Shown here: positions 44,081-51,104 of the stretch, one piece after another
How positions within the stretch are numbered: position 1 is the first letter of the stretch
Layout of the letters: each line of letters opens with the position of its first letter
Origin: an uncultured bacterium
GTDB taxonomy: Bacteria > Desulfobacterota > Desulfovibrionia > Desulfovibrionales > Desulfovibrionaceae
Direction of reading: 5' to 3'
Length of the DNA stretch: 63,610 nt
NCBI GenBank assembly: GCA_905214305.1
Contig: CAJMLK010000012.1
Span: 1 to 63,610, forward strand
The notes under the pieces: model-generated
What the model was told of the DNA's origin: nothing
The model's input: only the letters and a program-made list of their open reading frames with translations
The model's database searches: none
Translations under genes and position numbers: made by a program

Positions 44081-44106
44081 GCCGGGACCGCTCCCGGCGG
44101 TCTTTT
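44081..44106 (+). terminator. Candidate terminator with an alternative antiterminator hairpin
   Basis: GACCGC (44086-44091) pairs with GCGGTC (44097-44102), followed by TTTTC. The overlapping pair GCCGGGA (44081-44087) / TCCCGGC (44092-44098) is equally perfect and excludes it. The 627-bp gap 43832-44458 otherwise holds the hairpin at 44232-44278 and no gene that I can support. Confidence 0.45.
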
Positions 44107-44231
44107 CGCATGCGCAATGCCCAGGGGCATGTCCGCATGCTCTTGCTCCGTTGCGTGTGGGCCTTGCCGGTTTGTCCGGCGAGCGGCAGCATTGCCGCAA
44201 TGGCGGGGCAGGGTTTTCAGTCAGGCGCTTT

Positions 44232-44278
44232 CCGCCGGATGAGCATTTGTTGTTGCAGATGCACAAATGCTCCGGCGG
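44232..44278. repeat. Long intergenic hairpin sharing the GAGCATTT/AAATGCTC core
   Basis: GAGCATTTGT (44241-44250) pairs with ACAAATGCTC (44263-44272), and the flanks CCGCCG (44232-44237) and CGGCGG continue the stem past a GAT bulge. The core resembles the fourth stem of the repeat at 10.4 kb, so it may be a relative of that family. Confidence 0.65.
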
Positions 44279-44458
44279 CGCGTAAAAAGCCGCACCGTTG
44301 AATGCTGCGGGCTTTGTCGCAGGCGCACTTTGCGGCGGCGCGGGGATGAGGTGAAACACCTCCCCCATGCCACCCCGAACGCGTCGGGCGTTCACACGCC
44401 GTGTGCCAACGGGGCGCTGCCGCTGTAACCATCAAAATCAATCTGCGCTAGTGTGATC

Positions 44459-44818
44459 ATGCCTATTTACGAATATCAGTGTTCCAAGTGTCAGCACAGG
44501 TTTGAGGAGTGGGTAAAAACCCCCTCGGATCAGGGTGAAGAGCCTTGCCCCAAATGCGGCGCGGCCTCTCCGCGCATAATGTCGCAGACATCCTTTGTAC
44601 TCAAGGGGGGCGGCTGGTACGTTGACGACTACGGCTATCGCAAGGGCATAAAAGAAGAAGGCGGGTCTTCCGAAGCGTCTTCCTCTGCCCCGTCTTCAGA
44701 AACAGCGGCTGCCCCGGCCACGCCGGCCGCACCGGCCACACCTGCACCGGCCGCTGCTCCGGCGGCTGCTCCCGCAACCCCGGCCCCTGCTGCCGGTCCC
44801 GCCAAAACGGACTCATGA
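44459..44818 (+). CDS. FmdB-family zinc-ribbon regulatory protein
   Basis: This 119-residue protein begins with the FmdB putative zinc ribbon: MPIYEYQCSKCQHRFEEWVK, then CPKCGAASPRIMSQTSFVLKGGGWY. The two CxxC pairs would bind one Zn. From about residue 65 it is a low-complexity tail of Ser/Glu and then Ala/Pro repeats (APATPAAPATPAPAAAPAAA), clearly disordered. Such genes often sit beside purB or other housekeeping genes in Desulfovibrio; here the stop is 7 nt before purB. The ATG at 44459 is preferred to the GTG at 44453. Function unknown. Confidence 0.88.
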   Translation: MPIYEYQCSKCQHRFEEWVKTPSDQGEEPCPKCGAASPRIMSQTSFVLKGGGWYVDDYGYRKGIKEEGGSSEASSSAPSSETAAAPATPAAPATPAPAAAPAAAPATPAPAAGPAKTDS

Positions 44819-44825
44819 GGCTGCC

Positions 44826-46136
44826 ATGATCGAACGCTATACCCGCCCGGAAATGAACCGCATTTGGACTTTGAAAAACCGCTATCAGGCATGGCTTGAC
44901 GTGGAGCTGGCCGTTTGTCGGGCGTGGAGCGAAATGGGCCGGATTCCGGCCGAGGCCGTTGCCAATATCTGCGACAGGGCCGCCATTGATGTGGATCGCA
45001 TCCTTGAAATCGAGGAAGTGACCCGCCATGACGTCATCGCCTTTCTGACCTCGCTCGAAGAAAAGGTGGGGCCGGACGCGCGCCATATCCACCTGGGCTG
45101 CACTTCGTCCGACATTGTGGACACGGCCAATGCCCTGCTGCTGGTGCAGGCGGGCGAGCTGATCCTCAAAGACATGCGCGGGCTGCTGCGCAGCATCGAA
45201 TCGCTGGCCCGTCGCCACAAGGGTGTGCTGTGCATGGGGCGTACCCACGGCATACACGCGGAACCCACCAGTTTCGGGCTCAAGATGGCCGGTTTTTACG
45301 CTGAATTTTCGCGCCATCTGGCGCGGGTTGAAGCCGGGCTTGAGAGCGTGCGCGTGGGCAAGATATCCGGCGCGGTGGGCACATACGCCTTTTTGTCGCC
45401 CGAACTGGAAGCGCGCGCCCTGGGCCATCTGGGCCTTGGGGTTGACCCGCACTCCACCCAGATCATCCAGCGTGACCGTTACGCCCACTTTTTCACCTCT
45501 CTGGCTATTCTGGGCGGCGGCATAGAGCGTCTTTGCGTCGAGTTGCGCCATCTGCAGCGTACCGAGGTGCTGGAAGTGGAAGAAGGCTTTGCCAAAGGGC
45601 AGAAAGGCTCTTCGGCCATGCCGCACAAAAAGAATCCCATTTCGGCCGAAAACATGACCGGGCTTTCACGCCTGCTGCGCACCAATGCCCTTGCCGCCCT
45701 GGAAAATCAGGCTCTCTGGCACGAGCGCGACATCAGTCATTCGTCGGTGGAACGTGTCATCATGCCGGACTCCACCATTCTGGCCGACTATATTCTTGCG
45801 CGCCTTACGCGCCTTCTGGACGGCCTTGTGGTCAAGCCCGAACGCATGCGCGAAAATATGGACCGTTCCTTTGGCCTGTATTTTTCGCAGCGTGTGCTCA
45901 CGGCTCTGGTTTCCGGCGGGATGCCGCGCCAGCAGGCTTATGAGGCCGTGCAGCGTCTTGCCATGCAAAGCTGGGAAAGCCGCGTGCCTTTCCCCGACCT
46001 TGTGCGGGCCGATGCCGATATGAGCAGCCGTCTGGGCGAAGCCGCCCTGAAAGAGCTTTTTGATCCTTCCTATTACCTGCAGCACGAGGACGAGATTTTT
46101 GCCCGCGTGTTTGCCGAAAGCCCCGCCCGGGCCTAG
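44826..46136 (+). CDS. purB: Adenylosuccinate lyase
   Basis: This 436-residue homotetrameric lyase cleaves SAICAR and adenylosuccinate in purine synthesis. It shows the fumarase-superfamily regions HDVIAFLTSLEEKVG, IHLGCTSSDIVDTA, MGRTHGIHAEPTSFGLK with the catalytic His, and the signature loop KGSSAMPHKKNPISAE with the catalytic Ser. Length and motif spacing match the short bacterial form. The gene is packed between the fmdB-like gene and pyrE, so nucleotide synthesis genes are grouped here. Confidence 0.97.
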   Translation: MIERYTRPEMNRIWTLKNRYQAWLDVELAVCRAWSEMGRIPAEAVANICDRAAIDVDRILEIEEVTRHDVIAFLTSLEEKVGPDARHIHLGCTSSDIVDTANALLLVQAGELILKDMRGLLRSIESLARRHKGVLCMGRTHGIHAEPTSFGLKMAGFYAEFSRHLARVEAGLESVRVGKISGAVGTYAFLSPELEARALGHLGLGVDPHSTQIIQRDRYAHFFTSLAILGGGIERLCVELRHLQRTEVLEVEEGFAKGQKGSSAMPHKKNPISAENMTGLSRLLRTNALAALENQALWHERDISHSSVERVIMPDSTILADYILARLTRLLDGLVVKPERMRENMDRSFGLYFSQRVLTALVSGGMPRQQAYEAVQRLAMQSWESRVPFPDLVRADADMSSRLGEAALKELFDPSYYLQHEDEIFARVFAESPARA

Positions 46137-46148
46137 CCGAGGTCGTTA

Positions 46149-46730
46149 ATGAGCGTCTGCACCCAAGAGCATATGATGGAACTTAAGCGCCGTCTCGCGC
46201 GTCTGCTGGTGGAAAAATCCTATCGCGAAGGGGATTTTATGCTGGCTTCAGGCCGCAGAAGCGACTATTATTTTGACTGTCGTGTAACGGCTCTGAACGC
46301 CGAGGGCTCATGGCTCATCGGCACGCTGTTCAATCACATGCTTCGGGACCTTGATATCCGGGGCGTGGGCGGCATGACCATGGGCGCTGATCCGCTGGTT
46401 TCGGCCACCACGGTCATTTCGCATGAGCAGGGCAGGCCCCTGCACGGCCTGCTGGTTCGCAAGGAGGCCAAGGGCCACGGAACCGGGCAGTTTGTGGAAG
46501 GGCTGGGCAATTTTAACGCAGGCGATCGCGTTGCCATGCTGGAAGATGTGGTCACCACGGGCGGTTCGCTGCTCAAGGCATGTCACAGGATCAGCGACGC
46601 AGAGCTGAACATTGTTGCTGTGTGCGCCATTCTGGACAGGGAGGAAGGCGGCCGTGAAAAGCTCCGTGAGGCGGGATATGAACTGCTTGCCCTCTTCACC
46701 CGCGCGGAACTGGTGGCCCTTGCGCGCTGA
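46149..46730 (+). CDS. pyrE: Orotate phosphoribosyltransferase
   Basis: This 193-residue enzyme makes orotidine monophosphate from orotate and PRPP. The PRPP-binding signature is VAMLEDVVTTGGSLLKA; other family elements are FMLASGRRSDYYFDCRVTAL, GMTMGADPLVSATTVIS and VRKEAKGHGTGQFVEG. It starts 12 nt after purB, with a GAGG ribosome-binding site in the intervening bases. Confidence 0.96.
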   Translation: MSVCTQEHMMELKRRLARLLVEKSYREGDFMLASGRRSDYYFDCRVTALNAEGSWLIGTLFNHMLRDLDIRGVGGMTMGADPLVSATTVISHEQGRPLHGLLVRKEAKGHGTGQFVEGLGNFNAGDRVAMLEDVVTTGGSLLKACHRISDAELNIVAVCAILDREEGGREKLREAGYELLALFTRAELVALAR

Positions 46731-46878
46731 GCTTGCTCAGCCGGAATCTGGCGCGGCGGCCCCCGGGCCTGCTGCGTCTGACGGTGTTTCGCAAGCGTCT
46801 TGCCTGCCGCGTGCTGCCGGGCGTTTTGCCGTCTTTCTTGTTTCGCTTTTTTCGCAGCGGGTACTGACGGGCCTTGCA

Positions 46879-49296
46879 ATGGCGCTTTTGTGCGTGTTTG
46901 CCGCGTCCGGGCATGCGCGCGCCGACAACTGGCAGGCTTCGCTGTATAACGAGGGCCTGCCTTCCCATTTGGTCGCGGTGGACAAGAACCGTCAGACCTT
47001 CATGTTTTTTGAGAAAAAAAGCCCTCTCAAGCTTCGCTATACCTATCCCTGCACCACCGGGCAGCTGACCGGTGACAAAAAGGTGCTCAACGACCTTCGC
47101 ACGCCCGAAGGCATCTACTTTGTGGAATACAAGATAGCCAGCGGGCTGGATTTCAAGGAGTACGGCGGCATAGCCTACACGCTCAACTACCCCAATCCCG
47201 TGGACAAGCTGCGTGGCAAGACCGGTCACGGCATATGGATACACAGCAAGGGACTGGGCATTGAACCGCTTTCAACGCGGGGCTGCGTGGCCATCGGGCT
47301 CAAGGAAATTGACGAGGTCGGCCCGAGCCTTGTGCCCGGAACTCCGGTGGTGCTGGCTGAGCGGCTGGACGAAACGACTGTTCCGCAGCCGGATAACGGC
47401 ACGGCCCGCGAACTGCGGCGGCTCATGCAGGCATGGAGCAACGCCTGGGCGGCGCGTTCACCCAAGATGTTCGAATTTTACGATGGCGATGCTTACAGCA
47501 AGGCCATGACCGAAAGCTTTGCCGCGTTCCGGCTGAACAAGGAACGGCTGTTCAAAATTCTCGGCTTTATCAAGATTTACAACCGTAAAATCCATGTGCT
47601 TGAGGGGCCTGGCTATTGGGTCACCTGGTCCGAGCAGTTTTATACCGCCTCCAATCTTTCCACCGAAGGTGTCCGCCGTCTTTACTGGCAGCGGGGCAAT
47701 GACAAGAAATTCCGCATTGTCGGCATGGAATGGGCGCCGCGTGACCTTGGCATGCGGGCCGCCTACCAGAAGGGTCAGCTTGTGGCCGAAGCGCCGTTGC
47801 AGACGGCATCGGACGCGGACTCCGAAGCGCCACTGCCGCCACGTCTGGATATGCCTGAAAGCGCCGCTGACGGCGTGGAAGCCGTGGCCGCCGCTGCCGC
47901 CGATGGCAGCAAGTCCGGTGGCAAGTCGTCTGCCGAAGCCGCCGCGCCGGGAAAATCCGTGGCGCTCAGCGATCCTCTTGTTCCCCGTCGCATGCAGACT
48001 CCGCCCCCGGCGGAGGTAAACTGGGGCGCGCGTCCCGCCATGGAAGATTCGGCCAAATTTGCCGCCGAACAGCGGGCAGCCGAAGAACTCGCCGCACGGC
48101 AACGTGCGGAAGAGGAGCGCGCCGAGGCACAGCGTCTTGCTGAAATCCGCGCAGCTGAAGAACGTGTTGCGGCCGAGAAAGCCGAGGCAGAGCGCCTGAT
48201 GGCTGAAAAAGCCGCCGCGGCAAAGGCTGCGGCAGAAGCTGAAGAGCAGCGCCTGGCCCAATTGGCAGCAGAAAAGCTGGCTGCTGAAAAATTGGCTGCC
48301 GAAAAGCTGGCTGCGGCAAAGGCCGAAGCCGAGCGCATGGCTGCCGAAAAAGCCGCCGCGGCAAAAGCAGCGGCCGAAGCTGAAGAGCAGCGTCTGGCCC
48401 AATTGGCAGCAGAAAAGCTGGCTGCCGAAAAGCTGGCAGCTGAGCAGCTTGTGGCGCAGCACGCCGCTCAGGAACAGGCAGCCCAAAAGCAGGCAGCCCT
48501 TGCCGCACAGGATATGAGCCTCACGCCGGAGCTGCGCGCCCGGCTGCAACAGGCTGTAAACGGCTGGAATGCGGCCCTCGCCGCCCGGTCGCCTTCGCTG
48601 GCAGATTTTTATGATCATGCACGCTTCAACCGTGAGCCAGATGCGCCGCGCGGCCTTTCTTACAATGCTGCCTGGCGTGAGCTTGAGAAGCATCTGGGTG
48701 CGCCGTGGCTGCGGTATATCAGCCGCAAGCCCTCTTTCGAGGTTCAGGGCAAGCTGGCAGTCAGCCGCTGTGAAGAGCTTGTGGCCGGGCCTCACGGCCT
48801 GAGCGAAGGCGTGCGCACTCTCTGGTGGCGCAAGGGCGACAATGGCGACCTGCGCATTGTGGCATCGCAGTTCCAGCCCGAAGAATTGGGGCTGGCCGCC
48901 GACTATCTGGATCAGGTCAGCGAAGCGGTGAGTGATGCCGTCGAGGGTTGGCGTAAAGCCTGGGAGGCTGGCAACCTGGATGCCTATATGGCCTACTATA
49001 CCGACAATGCCGTGCAGCAGGGTCGCTGGGGGGCCAGAAATATTCGCCGTCAGAAAGCAGGTCTGTGGTCGCGCGTGCAGCCGACCCTTGTGCAGCTTTC
49101 CGGTTTGCGGCTGGTGGCTGACAAGACCGGAATTCGTGCGGACATGGGGCAGACCTATGCCGACAGTGCCGGGCACAGCGACAGGGGAACCAAAACCCTG
49201 CTTTTGCAGTACGATGGCAAGAAGTGGCTTATCGCGCGTGAAGACTGGGCAGCGGCTCCTGCCGCCGCTCCCGCGCCAGGAGGAGGCAGACCTTGA
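46879..49296 (+). CDS. L,D-transpeptidase with three NTF2-like domains and a coiled-coil repeat
   Basis: This envelope protein of at least 805 residues starts with a secretion signal (MALLCVFAASGHARA). The ATG at 46879 lacks a charged n-region, so the true start may be an upstream TTG near the pyrE end. A YkuD catalytic domain follows, with HGIWIHSKGLGI and STRGCVAIGL containing the nucleophile Cys; it would cross-link peptidoglycan. After it come three SnoaL/NTF2-like modules: LRRLMQAWSNAWAARSPKMFEFYD, LRARLQQAVNGWNAALAARSPSLADFYD and VSDAVEGWRKAWEAGNLDAYMAYY. Between modules one and two lies an Ala/Glu/Lys-rich helix of about 150 residues with a 47-residue duplication. It is followed by a coupled gene for a membrane-anchored protein. 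Confidence 0.88.
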   Translation: MALLCVFAASGHARADNWQASLYNEGLPSHLVAVDKNRQTFMFFEKKSPLKLRYTYPCTTGQLTGDKKVLNDLRTPEGIYFVEYKIASGLDFKEYGGIAYTLNYPNPVDKLRGKTGHGIWIHSKGLGIEPLSTRGCVAIGLKEIDEVGPSLVPGTPVVLAERLDETTVPQPDNGTARELRRLMQAWSNAWAARSPKMFEFYDGDAYSKAMTESFAAFRLNKERLFKILGFIKIYNRKIHVLEGPGYWVTWSEQFYTASNLSTEGVRRLYWQRGNDKKFRIVGMEWAPRDLGMRAAYQKGQLVAEAPLQTASDADSEAPLPPRLDMPESAADGVEAVAAAAADGSKSGGKSSAEAAAPGKSVALSDPLVPRRMQTPPPAEVNWGARPAMEDSAKFAAEQRAAEELAARQRAEEERAEAQRLAEIRAAEERVAAEKAEAERLMAEKAAAAKAAAEAEEQRLAQLAAEKLAAEKLAAEKLAAAKAEAERMAAEKAAAAKAAAEAEEQRLAQLAAEKLAAEKLAAEQLVAQHAAQEQAAQKQAALAAQDMSLTPELRARLQQAVNGWNAALAARSPSLADFYDHARFNREPDAPRGLSYNAAWRELEKHLGAPWLRYISRKPSFEVQGKLAVSRCEELVAGPHGLSEGVRTLWWRKGDNGDLRIVASQFQPEELGLAADYLDQVSEAVSDAVEGWRKAWEAGNLDAYMAYYTDNAVQQGRWGARNIRRQKAGLWSRVQPTLVQLSGLRLVADKTGIRADMGQTYADSAGHSDRGTKTLLLQYDGKKWLIAREDWAAAPAAAPAPGGGRP
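48205..48440 (+). repeat. 141-bp in-frame duplication coding for an Ala/Glu coiled coil
   Basis: A unit starting GAAAAAGCCGCCGCGGCAAA at 48205 recurs at 48346 with few changes, coding for a repeated 47-residue block (EKAAAAKAAAEAEEQRLAQL...). Within each block shorter AEKLA units repeat three or two times. The array can expand or contract without a frameshift. Confidence 0.85.
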
Positions 49297-50039
49297 AATA
49301 CAAGGAAAGCCTTTCCATCATCTTTATGAGGGATAACGGCCCCCGGCGCAGTTTTCGCGTCCACCGGGGGCGCTTTTACGCGGCGCTGTTCTTTTTTGCC
49401 TGTTTGCCGGTGCTGTGTTCTGTTCTGGGCTGGCAGTGCTGGCAGCTCTGGCAGGAAAATGCCGCCCTGCGCGCCAATGTGCTGCGCTTTGAAAGCGACT
49501 ATCAGGGGGCACAGGCCACGGCGGAGCGGCTTGAGCACCTTGAGGAGCTGCTTCGCGAAGAAGATGTGCCGGGGCGCGATCTTGTGCTGCGTCGTCTGGG
49601 CGGTGGAGAAGCCGCCGCCGCAACCCCGCCTGCCGACAAGGATGAAAACGGCAAGGTCGAGGCGCTGCGCGGGGTTGAGGGACCGGGGCATGAGGAATTT
49701 CCTGCCATCGACCTTGATTATGTCAAGGTGGGTAATGTGCAGGTGCGTGCGCTGCGCGGCGGCAAGCTGCGTCTTGCCCTTGATCTGCGCAATACCGACA
49801 ATCAGCGTCTGGCCTCCGGCTCTGTGACAGGAACCCTGATTACTGCCGATGGGGCAAAACACGCCTTGAGTTTTGATCCCGAGAACGTGGGTGATTTTCG
49901 TATCAGTCGTTTCAAGCGCACGGTCATTGTGGTGCGCCTGCCGGGACGTCTTGATCTGGTCAACGCCCAGGTGATCCTTGAGGTGCGCAATCAGGATGAA
50001 AGCGTGGTGTATCGCAATATTTTTCCTGTGGAGCACTAG
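49293..50039 (+). CDS. Membrane-anchored protein of unknown function
   Basis: This 248-residue protein starts at a TTG at 49293 that overlaps the stop of the transpeptidase gene, with AGGAGG about 8 nt upstream. After a basic N-terminus (MRDNGPRRSFRVHRGRFY) comes one membrane helix (AALFFFACLPVLCSVLGWQ), then a short coiled coil (ENAALRANVLRFESDYQGAQATAERLEHLEELL), a charged linker, and a C-terminal beta-rich domain (KLRLALDLRNTDNQRLASGSVTGTLITADG). The topology resembles periplasmic MreC-like or YkyA-type envelope proteins, but no family is recognised. Coupling to an L,D-transpeptidase suggests cell-wall work (inference). Confidence 0.8.
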   Translation: MKYKESLSIIFMRDNGPRRSFRVHRGRFYAALFFFACLPVLCSVLGWQCWQLWQENAALRANVLRFESDYQGAQATAERLEHLEELLREEDVPGRDLVLRRLGGGEAAAATPPADKDENGKVEALRGVEGPGHEEFPAIDLDYVKVGNVQVRALRGGKLRLALDLRNTDNQRLASGSVTGTLITADGAKHALSFDPENVGDFRISRFKRTVIVVRLPGRLDLVNAQVILEVRNQDESVVYRNIFPVEH

Positions 50040-50040
50040 G

Positions 50041-50410
50041 GCCTGTTCTTTGAGATGGGTTTGTGTTGCCCTGCGGGCATGAAGGCTTTTTCTCTGCTCC
50101 TGTTTGGGCCGCCTGCGCGGCGTGCAAAGAGATGGAAGGGGTCGGCCTTCGAGAGGGAATGCTGCCGCCCTGCGGGCGTGGAGTTTTTTCTTTGATGTTG
50201 TTTGGGCCGCCTTCGCGGCGTGCGGCAGAGGGGGCCTGTTAGGGGCTGCGCCCCTCCGAGGCCCCCTCTGCACTCCCCCCGGAGCACCCGCCGGGCTTTC
50301 CCTCTTCCATCGCCTTTCGAGGGCTGCGCGTCTTTTGCTGCGGGAGCTTCCCTCCCTGCGGTCGGGTGATCTCCCTTCGCGCCGCGCAACGCCATCCGCC
50401 ACTTTCCCCT
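50041..50410 (+). repeat. Left copy of a diverged ~300-bp inverted repeat
   Basis: This non-coding segment contains the landmarks GTTTGTGTTGCCCTGCGGGC, GTTTGGGCCGCC, a GC-rich block ending in CCCCTCTGCACTCCCCCCGGAGCA, GAGGGCTGCGCG, GCTGCGGGAGCTTCC and GGTGATCTCCC. The same landmarks in the same order occur on the minus strand at 50735-51015. Landmark GTTTGGGCCGCC also occurs twice within this copy (50102 and 50205), so it may be a partial tandem duplication. Confidence 0.8.
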
Positions 50411-50549
50411 GCATGAAAAATTCGAAGCCGTCTGGATACCGCAAGCAGCCGGTCTTGCTACAGGCGGAATGTTCTCAAATGATATGCCTTTTCCCCCAAG
50501 AGCTATTTCTTCGCGCGGTTAAGCGCCAAAATGTGAGTGTCGTAACCGT

Positions 50550-50670
50550 GAGAGTGTCCATTCTCAACGTTTTCGTTCAGTCGAAAAATGCGAATTTCGG
50601 CTGAAACTACGCTTTGTTGTGGCGATCTGCACGTGGTGCAGCGTTAGAGCGTTTACACTTGAAATGCTCT
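50550..50670 (+). repeat. Second-family intergenic repeat, copy 1, between the inverted copies
   Basis: It begins with the dyad GAGAGTGTCCATTCTCAACG (50550-50569) also seen as an end of the bipartite element. It continues with TCGAAAAATGCGAATTTCGG, the perfect hairpin CTGCAC/GTGCAG (50627-50641), and ends with AGAGCGTTTACACTTGAAATGCTCT-type symmetry (50646-50670). The inner part matches 63306-63412. Confidence 0.8.
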
Positions 50671-50734
50671 AACCTGTCGGCGTTATATATGTTTTTGAGG
50701 AGCCAGACGCCCCGCAGCTTCCACCCAAGGCAAA

Positions 50735-51015
50735 AGCAAACGATGGCATTGCGCGGCGCGGAGGGAGATCACCGAGCGAAGCGAGGAAGCTCCCGCAGCA
50801 GAGGCCGCGCAGCCCTCGTAGAAACAGGGTTTTTGAAGTTCTCAAGGGGGTGCTTCGGGGGGGATGCAAGGGGGGCCGAGAAGGGGGCGAAGCCCCATAA
50901 CCGGCCCCGCCTTGCCGCGCGCCGCGCAGGCGGCCCAAACAAGATCGAGGAAAAAGCCTTTGTGCCCGCAGGGCAACACAAACCTATCGCAAAGACCAAG
51001 GCCCTTTCACCTCTT
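50735..51015 (-). repeat. Right copy of the ~300-bp inverted repeat
   Basis: Read on the minus strand this copy shows GGTTTGTGTTGCCCTGCGGGC, GTTTGGGCCGCCTGCGCGGC, a GGGGC...GCCCC block, CGAGGGCTGCGCGGCC, GCTGCGGGAGCTTCC and GGTGATCTCCC in the order found in the left copy. The 1,065-bp gap 50040-51104 is thus almost wholly repeat. Open frames crossing it on both strands are artefacts of this composition. Confidence 0.8.
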
Positions 51016-51104
51016 GCCGCCCCCCGCTCTGGGGGGGACACGGCCCGCCTGCATGCAGCAGTTCTGGGTCGCCCGCCACGTATCCGCAGACGACCCAGCC
51101 ATGC

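Noticed and set aside
44330..44440. Resemblance to part of 5S rRNA (CACCTCCCCCATGCC...CCGAAC...ACGCCG)
   Set aside because: Only short words match, the helix arrangement of 5S rRNA cannot be drawn, and no 16S, 23S or rRNA-operon tRNA is near.
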